Positions 1-9,170 of a DNA stretch of 64,000 nt are shown here, one piece after another. The translations under genes were made by a program, and so were the position numbers. Numbering within the stretch: the first letter of the stretch is position 1; each line of letters starts with the position of its first letter. Origin of the DNA: Eubacteriaceae bacterium (GTDB lineage: Bacteria; Bacillota; Clostridia; Lachnospirales; Lachnospiraceae); contig CAJTCR010000021.1 in assembly GCA_910574915.1 (NCBI GenBank), positions 1 through 64,000 on the forward strand. Reading direction: 5' to 3'. The notes beneath the pieces were generated by a model, which saw only the letters and a program-made list of their open reading frames with translations, searched no databases and was not told where the DNA came from.

Positions 1-44
1 GAAAGAGGCGATTTATGATTTAGGGGTTCTGAGTGGAATAAAAG

Positions 45-83
45 GTGCTCCGAGCGATGGTATGCCCGGAGCACGTTCTATTT
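45..83 (+). terminator. Hairpin terminator at window start
   Basis: The 8-bp arms GTGCTCCG (45-52) and CGGAGCAC (67-74) enclose a 14-base loop and are followed by a T-rich stretch. It would end whatever gene enters from the left edge of the window. Confidence 0.6.
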
Positions 84-654
84 GTCAGGGCTTAGAGGTT
101 CTTTGCTCATTACTTGCTTATCGAAAATATATGTTATAATTGTGGGTCAAGTTAAGAGCTATGTAGGGAGGTATGCGGCTTCTCTGGGAAATTCCGTAGA
201 ATCATTGCATGGAGTACTGAATGAGAATGTGGATATTTTTTATACGGTGACAGCAGCAAATGATAACTATGAGATTGAATTTCCGAGGGGTTTGCAAGGA
301 AATGAGGTAGATTATATATATTTGCTGGCAGATGTGGGAGAGGATGAGTCCTATTTTGTGATGGGAGATGAGCATACTGCAACAAATAAATTGGACAAAT
401 ATTTAATGAAAAAGGACTATAACCAGGGAATGGAGATCGTTATTTCCTGGTTGGACAACAAAGGCACAGTTCATGAATTAAGAGCATCTGCTGAAAATGG
501 AAAGCTGTTACTTCCGGTTGGAGCCGGAACTGGATGGCTTTGCAACGACCATTCTGCGTTAAAGATCTGGTTTGAACAGAACGGTGAAAGAATAAAGCCT
601 CCAGAAATGAAAGAAATGAGATTTTATTCTGCCCGAAAGATTGTTATAGACTGA
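82..654 (+). CDS. Hypothetical protein, start uncertain
   Basis: The reading frame stays open from a TTG at 82 to the TGA at 652-654 (190 codons). The product is not recognised. Its middle part (VDYIYLLADVGEDES and onward) is acidic and looks like a soluble beta-rich domain, with no membrane segment. The start is a problem. A TATAAT box at 135-140 sits inside the open frame, and the only strong ribosome site (GGGAGG at 165-170) leads to an ATG at 173 in another frame that stops after eight codons. So either translation starts from a weak in-frame codon downstream of about 147, or the 5' end of the gene has been lost by deletion or frameshift. It may be related to the broken secreted gene that follows 40 bp later. 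Confidence is low that it is expressed intact. Confidence 0.4.
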   Translation: MSGLRGSLLITCLSKIYVIIVGQVKSYVGRYAASLGNSVESLHGVLNENVDIFYTVTAANDNYEIEFPRGLQGNEVDYIYLLADVGEDESYFVMGDEHTATNKLDKYLMKKDYNQGMEIVISWLDNKGTVHELRASAENGKLLLPVGAGTGWLCNDHSALKIWFEQNGERIKPPEMKEMRFYSARKIVID

Positions 655-694
655 TGTATGCAGATGGTTTACGATATAAAGGAAGGAGAACATT

Positions 695-2849
695 ATGGAT
701 CTTTCAGCACAGACAGCCGATACAGGCTACAACCAACGGTATCTTTTGAAGGAAACAGAAATGAGACAACTGTTAAAAAGAGTAACAGCTATGCTTCTGG
801 CAGTTATACTGGCAGCAGGAACCGGAAGTATCTGGTACGTTCCTGCTGCATCACTAAAAACGCGTGGGGGGGGGGGCAAAATGAGATTGGCAGAATCTGT
901 CTGGCGCAGGAGCGGATCGATGATACAAAAGTAAAATTGGATCTTTCCGGTATCCGAGGGCAGCTCACAGAGCGGAAGAGAATGAGACAGTGTCAGTTTG
1001 GAATGAATTTGTAGTAGGAATTGGTGCGCAGGAATACAATATTGCATACCTTAATGCGACGTTTCCTGTGGTTTTGTTTACATTATCGCTGTGGGAAAAT
1101 CAAAACAGCATTACGAAAGGTGCAAAGGGAAATCCGATACCGACATTTTGTGTTTTTGAACGCGCCAATTCCTGGAACTGGGAAAAGCTGCCGGAGCATG
1201 TTTACCGGCTGCCTTATGCAGAGGAGGAATGTTATCAGGAGTTAAACAGCAAAGCGTGGGTAGAAAACAGGGATGCGATGGCTGCATATGTGAAAGATTT
1301 GTATGAAATCAGTCCCAATGCCAGATTTCATCTTTATACGGTGGACAATTATTCGGAGCATATTCCAATGATGATGGATGCGAACCGGATTCCGCAAAGC
1401 CAGTATGATGCAGTGCTTCTATCTGACGGAGCAGGAACATATGCTGTTTTTAATCGGGTGTATCAGGATGATCTGGATGGAAGCAAATATCGTAGCATGT
1501 GTGAAAAATGGGAAACATGCAGGCGCAGTTCCTTTGAACAGGGGGTATATGTTCCGATTGAAGGTGAGGCACAGGGACTACCCGAATATGCAGCAGTTGC
1601 AGCAGCACAGGACAACGTAGCATGGTGGGTGGCAAGGACGAATGGGACATTTCAGATTCCAAATGAAGGTCTGCTCGCACAGACGGTTGGTCTTTGCACT
1701 GTCAAAGGAGTTGCTGACATGCTGGCAGACCTTATTGATCTTGACCAGGAGAAGTCGTTAAAAGAGTTATATCGGTTTGATCAGGATATGTTTACAGATT
1801 CCAGGGAAGCAGGAAAGCCCGTAATGCTGTTTCTGGGGACGCATGTGCCGTCGGAACAGCATTTTACAGATTATGCTAGTCTTATGATGGATTATTATGG
1901 AGATTCCTTTCAATATTATTACAAAGGACATCCAGGTACACCGACAGCATTATATCCCGATAAGCAAAAACAGCTTCAAACACTGGGAATGGCAGATATA
2001 GATTCCAGTATTCCGGCAGAACTGATTCTATTCTTTTTTCCTGATATCTATTTGTGCGGCTATGATTCTTCTACATATCTGAGTGTAGAGAAAAAGCAGA
2101 TGGCATGTGGTTTGTTTGGAAAGAACAAAGCAGACGGTAGGAAGCTGGATTATGGCAAGCTGATGGATTTCTTTGCTACACCTGTCAACGAGCAGGATTT
2201 GGTATACGGGGAACTATACAAAGAAAAAGAAAGCTGTTATCTGGTAGAATTTCAGGATTTTTCGGAAAAGGATTGTGCGATTTATGACGCGGATACAAGA
2301 GATTTTACATATTATAAAAAAACAGACGGGGGGTTTAGGGTTGTTAAACAGCCATCCACAGCAGTTTTGGAAACGGGAAACACTTTTAAAATAGATGGTG
2401 ACACATATAAGGTTACAAAAAGCGGTTCTGTGCCGCAGGCGATGTTTTTAAAGACGTCCGCAGCAAGGGCAAAGGTAAAAATACCTGCCGTAGTAAAAAA
2501 AGATGGTATTTCCTATAAGGTGACAGCAATAGCAGATCAGGCGCTGCGGCTAGATAAAACAATAAAGACGCTGATCATCGGCAATCACGTGACCGTTATA
2601 GGTGCCAGAGCGTTTGCAAATTGCTGGCAGCTAAAAAAAGTAACGATCGGAACAGGATTAAAAAGAATTGGAAAAGAGGCATTTCGTGGATGCCAAAAGC
2701 TCAAGGCTGTAACAATCCGTTCTGAAAAACTGAAAAAAGTCGGCACTGGTGCGTTCAGAGGAAGCAAACCGGGTATCAGGATTGCAGTGCCGGGAAAATG
2801 TATCAGGAGTTACCAGAAGTTCTTCCAAAATGATCTTGTTACATTCTGA
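695..2849 (+). pseudogene. Secreted LRR_5/BspA-type protein, frameshifted
   Basis: A good ribosome site (GGAAGGAG) precedes ATG 695. The N-terminus carries a signal peptide (MRQLLKRVTAMLLAVILAAG), but this frame stops at 934 after an 11-G run (866-876). With 9 or 12 Gs the frame would continue as QNEIGRICLAQERIDDTKVK. A second shift near 955-985 is then needed to reach the long frame that runs to the TGA at 2847-2849. That long frame holds a roughly 430-residue domain with YYKGHPG and SSIPAELILFFFPD, which faintly recalls GT52/sialyltransferase-like proteins. It ends in leucine-rich repeats of BspA type (VIGARAFANCWQLKKVTIG, RIGKEAFRGCQKLKAVTI). Two shifts argue for a pseudogene. The G tract alone could be a phase-variation site or a sequencing error. 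The glycosyltransferase-like assignment is weak; the LRR tail is firm. Confidence 0.65.
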
Positions 2850-2995
2850 CCCATTCGATCATGTTTAGAATTCAATAAACGGTTTAACGTTGAGGACAGC
2901 AGCTTTTATTATGATCCATAATAATGCAGATTATTTTTTTCCAGTTTATGCCGATAAATATTAGAGTGCATTATTTTTACCTACGGAGGAAAAAA

Positions 2996-3622
2996 ATGAG
3001 AGTTGAAACAAATGACTGGAGACCATATGGTAAAATCATTTACCAGAAGCAAAATTTTATAGTCAAGCAGGTAGCGATGCTGCCTGAGAAAGCGGCTGAG
3101 TATGACGAGGCGCCTGATTATACCTGCTGTCCGATCCAATCCTGGCAGTACACGGATCTGCGTAAGCTGTTTGACGACTGGCGCAAACAGTTTGCCAAAG
3201 CATCAGGAAATGGCATTTGCAAGCGCATCCCATGTATCTGCTATCCGAGTGATATGACTTTTCGGTCAGCTTATTTAGCGGGCCTGAAACATAGCACGTT
3301 TATGAAGGTTATGAATGATAACTTAAATGGCGGATGGGAAAAGGCTAGAATCACTGCGCATGATACGGTAACAAAGGCAGTCAAATCAAAAGATCTGAAA
3401 GAGATTTGCAAAGCGATAGGCTATCCGCCATTTATTATAGCCGCGCTTGGTAAAGCGCTTCTCAAGTTCGAAGACGGAGATGCAATGCCGCTGATCGCCA
3501 AGTTTTATGAGGAGCTGATTACCGGTATTCTTTGTGTGCCTGTAGAAAGGATGGATGAACTGGCATTTAAGATTTCAGATAAGACATGGGAGGTAATTGA
3601 TTCAACGGAATTTAATTATTAG
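2996..3622 (+). CDS. Hypothetical protein (208 aa)
   Basis: ATG 2996 follows GGAGG with an A-rich spacer. The open frame extends upstream to 2924, but that part has no ribosome site. The product has 208 residues, is soluble, has no signal peptide or membrane helix, and is not recognised. Visible features are a cysteine cluster (YTCCPIQSW near residue 40 and CKRIPCICYPSD near residue 82) and a helical, lysine-rich C-terminal half. It stands alone, followed by about 350 bp without genes, between a decayed surface gene and a serine recombinase. This accessory-looking context does not indicate a function. Confidence 0.65.
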   Translation: MRVETNDWRPYGKIIYQKQNFIVKQVAMLPEKAAEYDEAPDYTCCPIQSWQYTDLRKLFDDWRKQFAKASGNGICKRIPCICYPSDMTFRSAYLAGLKHSTFMKVMNDNLNGGWEKARITAHDTVTKAVKSKDLKEICKAIGYPPFIIAALGKALLKFEDGDAMPLIAKFYEELITGILCVPVERMDELAFKISDKTWEVIDSTEFNY

Positions 3623-3974
3623 TGTCATTTATAATCAGTTCAGAGACAGTGAAAGGATATGCACACGTCCGATACGTCAAAACTTCTAACGTATTAGATT
3701 CGTATTATTTCAGCCTGTCGGTTTTTAGATTGAATTATTTATCCCGAATTTAATTAATTCGAATTGGTGATTTATAGAACTTTATATATAGTTTTAATTT
3801 TGATCAGAACCGCTGGAAGAGGGGAGTTCTTGCAGGATTATAATGCCCTGCGGGAAGTTCCCTCTTTCGGCGGTTCTTTTTGCGTTTTCATGTGAGAGGG
3901 AAGTCACTGCCGGCATTACCAGTGAGTACTAGGAGTGGTACACTAGAACGATAAGAAAGGGGTGCAGGAGCATT
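3623..3974. other. Gene-free gap with long hairpin
   Basis: No open frame of note. The left part is AT-rich with short inverted words (TTTAATTAATTCG) and no clear promoter pair. The right part holds the long hairpin listed separately and the leader of the recombinase gene, including an imperfect inverted pair around GTACTAGGAGTGGTAC near 3926-3941 that could be a recombinase-binding half-site. That reading is inference only. Confidence 0.4.
3806..3890 (+). terminator. Long imperfect hairpin with T-run
   Basis: Arms of about 33 bases pair with only a few mismatches. The outer parts are AGAACCGC and GCGGTTCT, then GGAAGAGGG against CCCTCTTTC, with loop ATTATAAT. A TTTTTGCGTTTT tract follows. 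It is unusually long for a simple terminator and could be the end of an unannotated small RNA transcribed across 3700-3880. Confidence 0.55.
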
Positions 3975-4583
3975 ATGGAAGAAAAAAATACGGATAAAAA
4001 AATTTTGGGGTATGCGCGGGTCAGCAGCTATGAGCAGAATGAGGACAGGCAGATCATTGCGTTAAAGGAAATGGGGGTGCCTGAGAAACAGATCTATATA
4101 GACAAACAGTCTGGAAAGGATTTTGACCGGCCGCAGTATAAGCGGCTTTTGCGAGAACTGGACGAGGATTGTGTGCTGTTTGTAAAATCCATTGACCGGC
4201 TTGGACGCAATTACGCGGATCTGAATGAACAGTGGCGCAGGATTACCAAGGAAAAGGGCGCGGATATTGTCGTGATTGACATGCCGATCCTTGATACCAG
4301 ACGGGAACGGAATCTGGTAGGTACGTTGATGAGCGATATTGTGCTTGCGCTGTTAAGTTATGTAGCAGAAAATGAACGTGTAAATATCCGCCAGAGACAG
4401 GCGGAGGGGATTGCAGCCGCAAAAGCGCGGGGCGTAAAGTTTGGCAGGCCGCAGGTGCCGCTGCCGGAAAATTTTGACGAGGTGTGTAAGCAGTGGCGGG
4501 AAAAAAAGCTGACACTGAAACAGGCGGCAAAAGCCTGCGGGCTTGCGGAAAGCACGTTTTTTGATAAGGCGAGGGCATTATGA
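3975..4583 (+). CDS. Small serine recombinase (resolvase/invertase)
   Basis: A 202-residue protein with the full resolvase/invertase layout. The catalytic N-terminus GYARVSSYEQN holds the nucleophile serine near residue 18, followed by DKQSGKDFDRPQY and SIDRLGRNY. The long E-helix region is followed by the conserved [15 protein letters not shown] linker. The C-terminal helix-turn-helix is LTLKQAAKACGLAESTFF. Proteins of this family cut and rejoin DNA at short dimer sites by a phosphoserine intermediate, either resolving or inverting segments. It lies between a hypothetical gene and convergent nagA, with no transposase or element ends nearby, so its target is unknown. It is clearly related to the recombinase at 58838. 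The start is ATG 3975 after GGGGTGCAGGAG. Confidence 0.9.
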   Translation: MEEKNTDKKILGYARVSSYEQNEDRQIIALKEMGVPEKQIYIDKQSGKDFDRPQYKRLLRELDEDCVLFVKSIDRLGRNYADLNEQWRRITKEKGADIVVIDMPILDTRRERNLVGTLMSDIVLALLSYVAENERVNIRQRQAEGIAAAKARGVKFGRPQVPLPENFDEVCKQWREKKLTLKQAAKACGLAESTFFDKARAL

Positions 4584-4598
4584 TGGCAGGAGACTTTG

Positions 4599-4630
4599 GA
4601 GCGCAGTGGCAAACCTGCCACTGCACTCCC
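4599..4630. terminator. Hairpin between convergent genes
   Basis: GCAGTGGCA and TGCCACTGC pair around a short loop between the stops of the recombinase gene and nagA. It has no long T-run, so it is a probable but weak bidirectional terminator. Confidence 0.45.
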
Positions 4631-4644
4631 CCGTCTTTACTATA

Positions 4645-5796
4645 TCAGACAGTTTTATCTGCCGTCAGGCATTTCCCGTCTTTGATTACCAGCTTCACAT
4701 TTAAAGAATCGTCTAAAAGCACAAGGTCTGCCTTCTTTCCGACGGAGATGGAGCCGCGTTCTTCGAAGATGCCAAGGCGTTTTGCAGGATGGATTGTGGC
4801 GCAGGCGATGGCTGTTTCGAGTGGGATGTCCATTTGTGTGACAGCCGTTTTTACACATTCCATCAGGTTGGAGGCGGAGCCTGCGATCGCGCCGTCAGAG
4901 GCAAGGGTTGCTTTTTTGTTCGTTACGTTGACGTCTAGTCCGCCGAGTGTGTAGCTGCCGTCGGGCATACCAGTAGCGCGCATACTGTCGCTGATAAAAA
5001 CGACGCGGTCTGCACCAAGCATACGTAAGGTTGCTCTTACGACAGCAGGGTGGATGTGGATGCCGTCGCAGATCAGCTCTGCGTATACGTGCGGGCTGTC
5101 GCAGACAGCGCCGATAACGCCTGGCTGTCTGTGTGTGAAAGCAGGCATGGCGTTGTACAGATGTACGGCATGGTCGGCGCCTGCGTCAAAGGCTGCCTTG
5201 GCGGTGGCGTAGTCTGCGTTTGTGTGCGCTAAGGAGATATGGACCTGGTCTTTTAGCTGTGTGATAAACGAGACAAAGTCAGGATTGCATTCCGGCGCAA
5301 TGCCGATCAATTTTACTAGCCCGTCCGAAGCTTCGATAAATTCCCGTGCGGTTTGCGTGCTGCACGATACGATATGCTGCGGGTCTTGGGCACCTTTTTT
5401 GGCGCTGCTGATAAACGGGCCTTCCATATTGATGCCGACAAGGTCGGCATGTGCGCCGCTTGGCTGGCACTGGTTTTTGTATTCGGCTGCGGTGCGCAGG
5501 ATGTTTATAAGATCCTGCTTTGGCAGCGTCATGGTCGCGGGGCAGATGGCGGTAATGCCTGCGCGCGCTTCATATTGTGCGATGCTTGCAAGTGATTCGA
5601 GTGTGCCGTCGCACAGGTCGTGTCCGCCGCAGCCGTGCAGGTGCAGGTCGATCAAGCCTGGTATGGCATAGCAGCCGTTTGCGTCAATGACCATGTGCTC
5701 GGTCGTCTGACTGGAGAATTTGCCGTCCTGAATGTATAGTTCTCCTTTTTGAAATGCCTTCTGTTCGGTGTAGATTATTGCGTTTTTGATAATCAT
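4645..5796 (-). CDS. nagA: N-acetylglucosamine-6-phosphate deacetylase
   Basis: Cytosolic amidohydrolase converting GlcNAc-6-P to GlcN-6-P and acetate. Length is 383 residues, normal for the family. Visible family motifs in order are IDLHLHGCGGHD (metal site, near residue 50), NMEGPF (near 124), SLAHTNADY, HLYNAMPAFTHRQPG, LICDGIH, and FISDSMRATG with the catalytic aspartate. The start ATG (5794-5796) has AAAGGAG at good spacing. It is transcribed away from nagB with a shared 283-bp control region, so the two enzymes of the same path are set divergently. Its C-terminus faces the serine recombinase. Assignment is firm. Confidence 0.95.
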   Translation of the reverse strand: MIIKNAIIYTEQKAFQKGELYIQDGKFSSQTTEHMVIDANGCYAIPGLIDLHLHGCGGHDLCDGTLESLASIAQYEARAGITAICPATMTLPKQDLINILRTAAEYKNQCQPSGAHADLVGINMEGPFISSAKKGAQDPQHIVSCSTQTAREFIEASDGLVKLIGIAPECNPDFVSFITQLKDQVHISLAHTNADYATAKAAFDAGADHAVHLYNAMPAFTHRQPGVIGAVCDSPHVYAELICDGIHIHPAVVRATLRMLGADRVVFISDSMRATGMPDGSYTLGGLDVNVTNKKATLASDGAIAGSASNLMECVKTAVTQMDIPLETAIACATIHPAKRLGIFEERGSISVGKKADLVLLDDSLNVKLVIKDGKCLTADKTV

Positions 5797-5959
5797 AATT
5801 GAGCTCCTTTCTTTTTATATATTTTAACATATTTTGTATTATTATTCCCGGCTTTTTTTGCTATTTTTCCATATTTTTATGTTTTTATATTTGGAAAACG
5901 GAAGCTGATTTTTTTGTAGTATTTTACAAAGATTTAACAACTTCTTTCAGAGAAATTTG

Positions 5960-5988
5960 TTGAAATTTTATAGAAAAAACCGTATAAT
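5960..5988 (+). promoter_or_regulatory. nagB promoter
   Basis: TTGAAA (5960-5965) and TATAAT (5983-5988) are 17 bp apart, a near-consensus vegetative promoter, 92 bp before the nagB start. It also shows that the open frame upstream of ATG 6080 is not the real start. Confidence 0.75.
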
Positions 5989-6079
5989 TAGAAGTGGCAG
6001 GAGAAATAAAAAAACTTTGATAATGACGAAAATGCCATATGCATCAGCCAATCTTATGGAGAAGGAGAAGAAAAGCAAA

Positions 6080-6820
6080 ATGAATATTTTAAGGACAAAA
6101 AACTATGAGGAAATGAGCTACAGGGCAGCGGGGATCGTATCTGCGCAGATTTTGTTAAAGCCGGACTGCGTGCTGGGGCTTGCAACGGGATCTTCGCCGG
6201 TAGGCTTATACAAGCACCTGATTGCACAGTATGAAAAGGGTGAGCTGGATTTTTCCAGAGTGACTTCAATTAACCTGGATGAATACAAAGGGCTTGCGCC
6301 GGATCATGAGCAAAGCTACCGCAAGTTTATGAATACCAATTTGTTTGACCATGTCAATATCGACGTATCCCGCACGTTTGTGCCAAACGGCATGGAGGAA
6401 GACAGTGCAAAAGCGTGCAGCAGCTACGACAGCAGAATCGAAGCGGAAGGCGGGATTGATTTACAGCTTTTGGGCATTGGCAATAACGGACATATCGGCT
6501 TTAATGAGCCGGCAGAAGCATTTGCGACAGGCACGCACTGCGTGGAGCTGACACAGAGCACGATCGAAGCAAATACAAGATTTTTTGCAAGTGAAAAAGA
6601 TGTGCCGCGTTATGCTTATACGATGGGCATCCGCAATATTATGCAGGCACGCAAGATTCTTTTGATCGTAAGCGGCAAGGCAAAAGCACAGGCACTGCGG
6701 GATGCGGTCTGCGGCCCGGTAACGCCGAAGATGCCGGCATCAATCTTGCAGCTTCATGCGGATGTGACGATTGTGGCAGATGAAGAAGCGCTTTCACTGC
6801 TGGATGAAGGCCGCGTATAA
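6080..6820 (+). CDS. nagB: Glucosamine-6-phosphate deaminase
   Basis: Converts GlcN-6-P to fructose-6-P and ammonia, the step after NagA. The 246-residue product has the expected length and motifs: LATGSSPVGLYKHL (phosphate loop), SINLDEYKGL with the catalytic Asp, and GIGNNGHIGFNEPAEAF with the active His and Glu. The start is ATG 6080 after GAAGGAGAAG. The frame is open further upstream to 5957, but that would begin inside the promoter. A terminator follows directly. With nagA it completes GlcNAc-6-P use and would take the product of the adjacent PTS operon if its substrate contains GlcNAc. Confidence 0.95.
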   Translation: MNILRTKNYEEMSYRAAGIVSAQILLKPDCVLGLATGSSPVGLYKHLIAQYEKGELDFSRVTSINLDEYKGLAPDHEQSYRKFMNTNLFDHVNIDVSRTFVPNGMEEDSAKACSSYDSRIEAEGGIDLQLLGIGNNGHIGFNEPAEAFATGTHCVELTQSTIEANTRFFASEKDVPRYAYTMGIRNIMQARKILLIVSGKAKAQALRDAVCGPVTPKMPASILQLHADVTIVADEEALSLLDEGRV

Positions 6821-6839
6821 CAGTATGTAACAGAAATCG

Positions 6840-6870
6840 GAAGTCCTGGGCAGCCGGGACTTCGTTTTTT
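6840..6870. terminator. Terminator between nagB and GntR gene
   Basis: GAAGTCC and GGGACTTC arms surround a 9-base loop, with TTTTTT after on the plus strand. It ends nagB and probably also serves the convergent regulator gene. Confidence 0.8.
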
Positions 6871-6896
6871 ATGTATTTGTCAGTATTTTGGGAAAA

Positions 6897-7571
6897 TTAA
6901 GAAATAATTTCGATTTGTTTTATGGACGGATTGCTGTAAGCTTTAATAAGCAAGATCGGAGTTCCTGCTTTATCACGGATCGTGGTTTCGATCATAATAA
7001 TCGGAGTTCCCATTTTCATATTGAGCTGATTGGCGTATTTTTCTGGTATAAGCATCGGAAAAAATTTTTGGGTCATTACGCCGTCTTTTGTATACTGTTT
7101 CATATCCAGCAAGTCGTCTAAATCTTTCATCACGACGGATTGTACATTTTCGAATGGAAAATAGATTTCTTCTACGGTTACCGGCTGCTCCTGTTCGGAA
7201 AAAACACGCACGACCCGCAGGATTCTTTCGTGGTCAAGCAGATTCAAAGCTGGCGCGATCTCAGGAATTGCCCGAATGTTAAAATATATAATCGTATATT
7301 CTGAGTCGTGTTCGCTTTTCAGTACTTCTGCGGCGGTATTTTTTTTCAGGAGACTTTTGTCTGCGACAAAAGTCCCCTTCGTTTTGTTGCGATAGAGAAA
7401 GCCCTCCGCTACCAGCTCGTTTACAGCGTTTCGGACAGTCATCCTGCTTGTATGGAAAATTTTTGATAATTCTCTCTCAGATGGAATCGGTGAGTTGATC
7501 GGTGCGTTTTCAATTTCTTTCATCAGCCATTGCTTTATTTCCAAATAGAGCGGAGTAACCAAGTTCTTCAT
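6897..7571 (-). CDS. GntR-family regulator with UTRA domain
   Basis: A 224-residue HutC-type regulator. The N-terminal winged helix (residues 1-70) has SPIPSERELSKIFHTSRMTV and the typical turn into a basic wing (RNKTKGTFV). The rest is a UTRA effector domain with VRVFSEQEQPVTVEE and the closing GTPIIMIETTI. Such proteins sense a phosphorylated sugar. It is the last gene of the minus-strand PTS operon, 14 bp after the MupG-like gene, so it most likely controls that operon and perhaps the divergent GH4 gene or the nag pair. Candidate operators are described near 11600 and 11824. The effector is not known. Confidence 0.9.
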   Translation of the reverse strand: MKNLVTPLYLEIKQWLMKEIENAPINSPIPSERELSKIFHTSRMTVRNAVNELVAEGFLYRNKTKGTFVADKSLLKKNTAAEVLKSEHDSEYTIIYFNIRAIPEIAPALNLLDHERILRVVRVFSEQEQPVTVEEIYFPFENVQSVVMKDLDDLLDMKQYTKDGVMTQKFFPMLIPEKYANQLNMKMGTPIIMIETTIRDKAGTPILLIKAYSNPSIKQIEIIS

Positions 7572-7585
7572 CTCCTTCGCAGTAT

Positions 7586-8671
7586 TTACCCGTTAATAAA
7601 GCGGAATGTCCGCCAAGGTTCTAAATAGTTCAGAAGCATCTTTTCATTTTCAGGTATATGCCCAATTACATTTTTTTTGCCGTCGTTTGGCAGATCTTTT
7701 AGGATAATATGGAGTTCTCCTTTATAGCGTGTATAATTGTCATTTAAGATCACAACATCTCCCGGCACCATGTCTCTTGTATTTTGCGGCGGGATACTCG
7801 AAGAAGCATAGGCGATCCGCGGCTGTGTGCTGCGAACCATATATTCGCTCATGTCACCCCGGACGAAATGGCTGGCTTCAAATAAAATCTTGTGTTCCGT
7901 TTGCGACAGTTCGGCTTCTTTTTCTATCCGAAAAGAAAGCACCTGAGGATCAGCCGCGGTTACCTGCTGAAATTCTTCTTCGGAAGCATAGCAGTTTGCA
8001 AAAATAACGGTATCAACCATACCGTCTGCAAAAAAGTGGCGTGCAGCTACGTCTGCCGGAAGATCCCTGTGCATTTCCAGTGTGCACATGCCGTCGTTTA
8101 CCTGCCAGGGACCAAAAGTATCCGGTTCCTGGGAATTGATAAATACAGAGACAGGCAAGCCTGCTGCTTTGATATTTTCCGCGCATTTTCGGAAATGGTC
8201 ATAGCTGATGCCTGTATATCTCTGCGGATAAAAATTAAAACAGGTAGACAGTTTATCCTTTTTTGGATGGTGGCACATGATGTTGTCAATATATCGGTCG
8301 CCAAATCCCGCGTTGATTTCAATCGTAAGCCCCTGCGGGTTATAGGTCATCATAGCTTCTTTATGGGAATCAAAACATTCGTCCAGACGGATACCGTCTG
8401 CACCCAGCTCCTTAAAAAAGGACAGGTCGCCATAAGAAGCGCCTAAAGCCTGGAATACAGATGGCGCCGTGTCCAGCATGACTTGCATGTCGTAGCTGTG
8501 GGCGAAGGCGATGCTTTCACGGAAATGATGGATGATTTTTTCCCGGCTTCCTTCTACGCTGAGCAGACAGGTAAATACATGCTTACATCCGTATTTTGAT
8601 GCCAGCTTTAAATATGCGACATCCTTTTTTTGGTCAGAATGTCCGGGATAGATTGAGATTCCTAGTTCCAT
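7586..8671 (-). CDS. mupG: MupG-family (DUF871) phosphoglycosidase
   Basis: A 361-residue protein of the DUF871 family. The N-terminal TIM barrel begins MELGISIYPGHSD and contains GADGIRLDECFD, LTIEINAGFGDRY and NFYPQRYTG. The C-terminal part (about 240-361) is the small beta-rich domain typical of the family (DMVPGDVVILNDNYTRYKGE). The studied member, MupG, splits MurNAc-6-P-GlcNAc, a peptidoglycan disaccharide taken up by PTS. The exact substrate here is inferred. ATG 8671 is preferred over the GTG six bases upstream because AAGGAGG is then 7 bp away. The gene sits 2 bp after the DUF3284 stop. No murQ etherase is seen nearby, which leaves MurNAc-6-P use unexplained if that is the substrate. 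Confidence 0.85.
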   Translation of the reverse strand: MELGISIYPGHSDQKKDVAYLKLASKYGCKHVFTCLLSVEGSREKIIHHFRESIAFAHSYDMQVMLDTAPSVFQALGASYGDLSFFKELGADGIRLDECFDSHKEAMMTYNPQGLTIEINAGFGDRYIDNIMCHHPKKDKLSTCFNFYPQRYTGISYDHFRKCAENIKAAGLPVSVFINSQEPDTFGPWQVNDGMCTLEMHRDLPADVAARHFFADGMVDTVIFANCYASEEEFQQVTAADPQVLSFRIEKEAELSQTEHKILFEASHFVRGDMSEYMVRSTQPRIAYASSSIPPQNTRDMVPGDVVILNDNYTRYKGELHIILKDLPNDGKKNVIGHIPENEKMLLNYLEPWRTFRFING

Positions 8672-8673
8672 AG

Positions 8674-9150
8674 TCACTCCTCCTTATCGGCCAGCATCGA
8701 TTGCGCTGGTGATCCTTGTCTGATATAGGATTCCATGTTATGAAGCATACGCGCCATTTTTTTCTTTGCCCTTCGTTTATAAAGGGCACCGACCACTTTG
8801 TAATTTAAGTTATGGGACGCTGATTTACCAGAAAAATCTTCTGTATAGGTAACGGTTATTTTTTCCTTTTCCAAGGACTCTATGACATATGATATCATAT
8901 TCTTTCCGGTTGCACAAGTAAATTCTGCGGCATACACACGTGGTGCGTCAAGCTCTGTTATTTTGACCTTCACATCGCCGCTGCTTCCTAGTTTGGATCT
9001 CATTTTCTTGGTATATTGGTATCCTTTGTGGAGCTGCTGTTCCGTCAGGTTTTTATCCGCTGCCTGTTTGATATCGTATATCGCGGATGTTAAAATCTGC
9101 TGGAAAAAGGAGTCCGCAGATACACCCAGTGTTTCTTTTACCGTAATCAT
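8674..9150 (-). CDS. DUF3284 domain protein
   Basis: A 158-residue soluble protein matching the DUF3284 family, which recurs inside lactose/cellobiose-type PTS operons. Visible features are an N-terminal ligand-fold start (MITVKETLGVSADSFFQQI), a basic middle strand region (KKMRSKLGSSGDVKVKITEL) and a lysine/arginine-rich C-terminal helix (KRRAKKKMARMLHNMESYI). No catalytic motif is evident and the role is unknown. It probably assists or senses the transported sugar phosphate. It overlaps the ribosome site of the MupG-like gene and follows the small membrane-protein gene in the same operon. Confidence 0.8.
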   Translation of the reverse strand: MITVKETLGVSADSFFQQILTSAIYDIKQAADKNLTEQQLHKGYQYTKKMRSKLGSSGDVKVKITELDAPRVYAAEFTCATGKNMISYVIESLEKEKITVTYTEDFSGKSASHNLNYKVVGALYKRRAKKKMARMLHNMESYIRQGSPAQSMLADKEE

Positions 9151-9170
9151 GATGCTTGCCTGCGCCTCCT

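Noticed and set aside
4243-4626. Minus-strand open frames opposite the first recombinase
   Set aside because: They overlap a clear resolvase gene and show no domain features.
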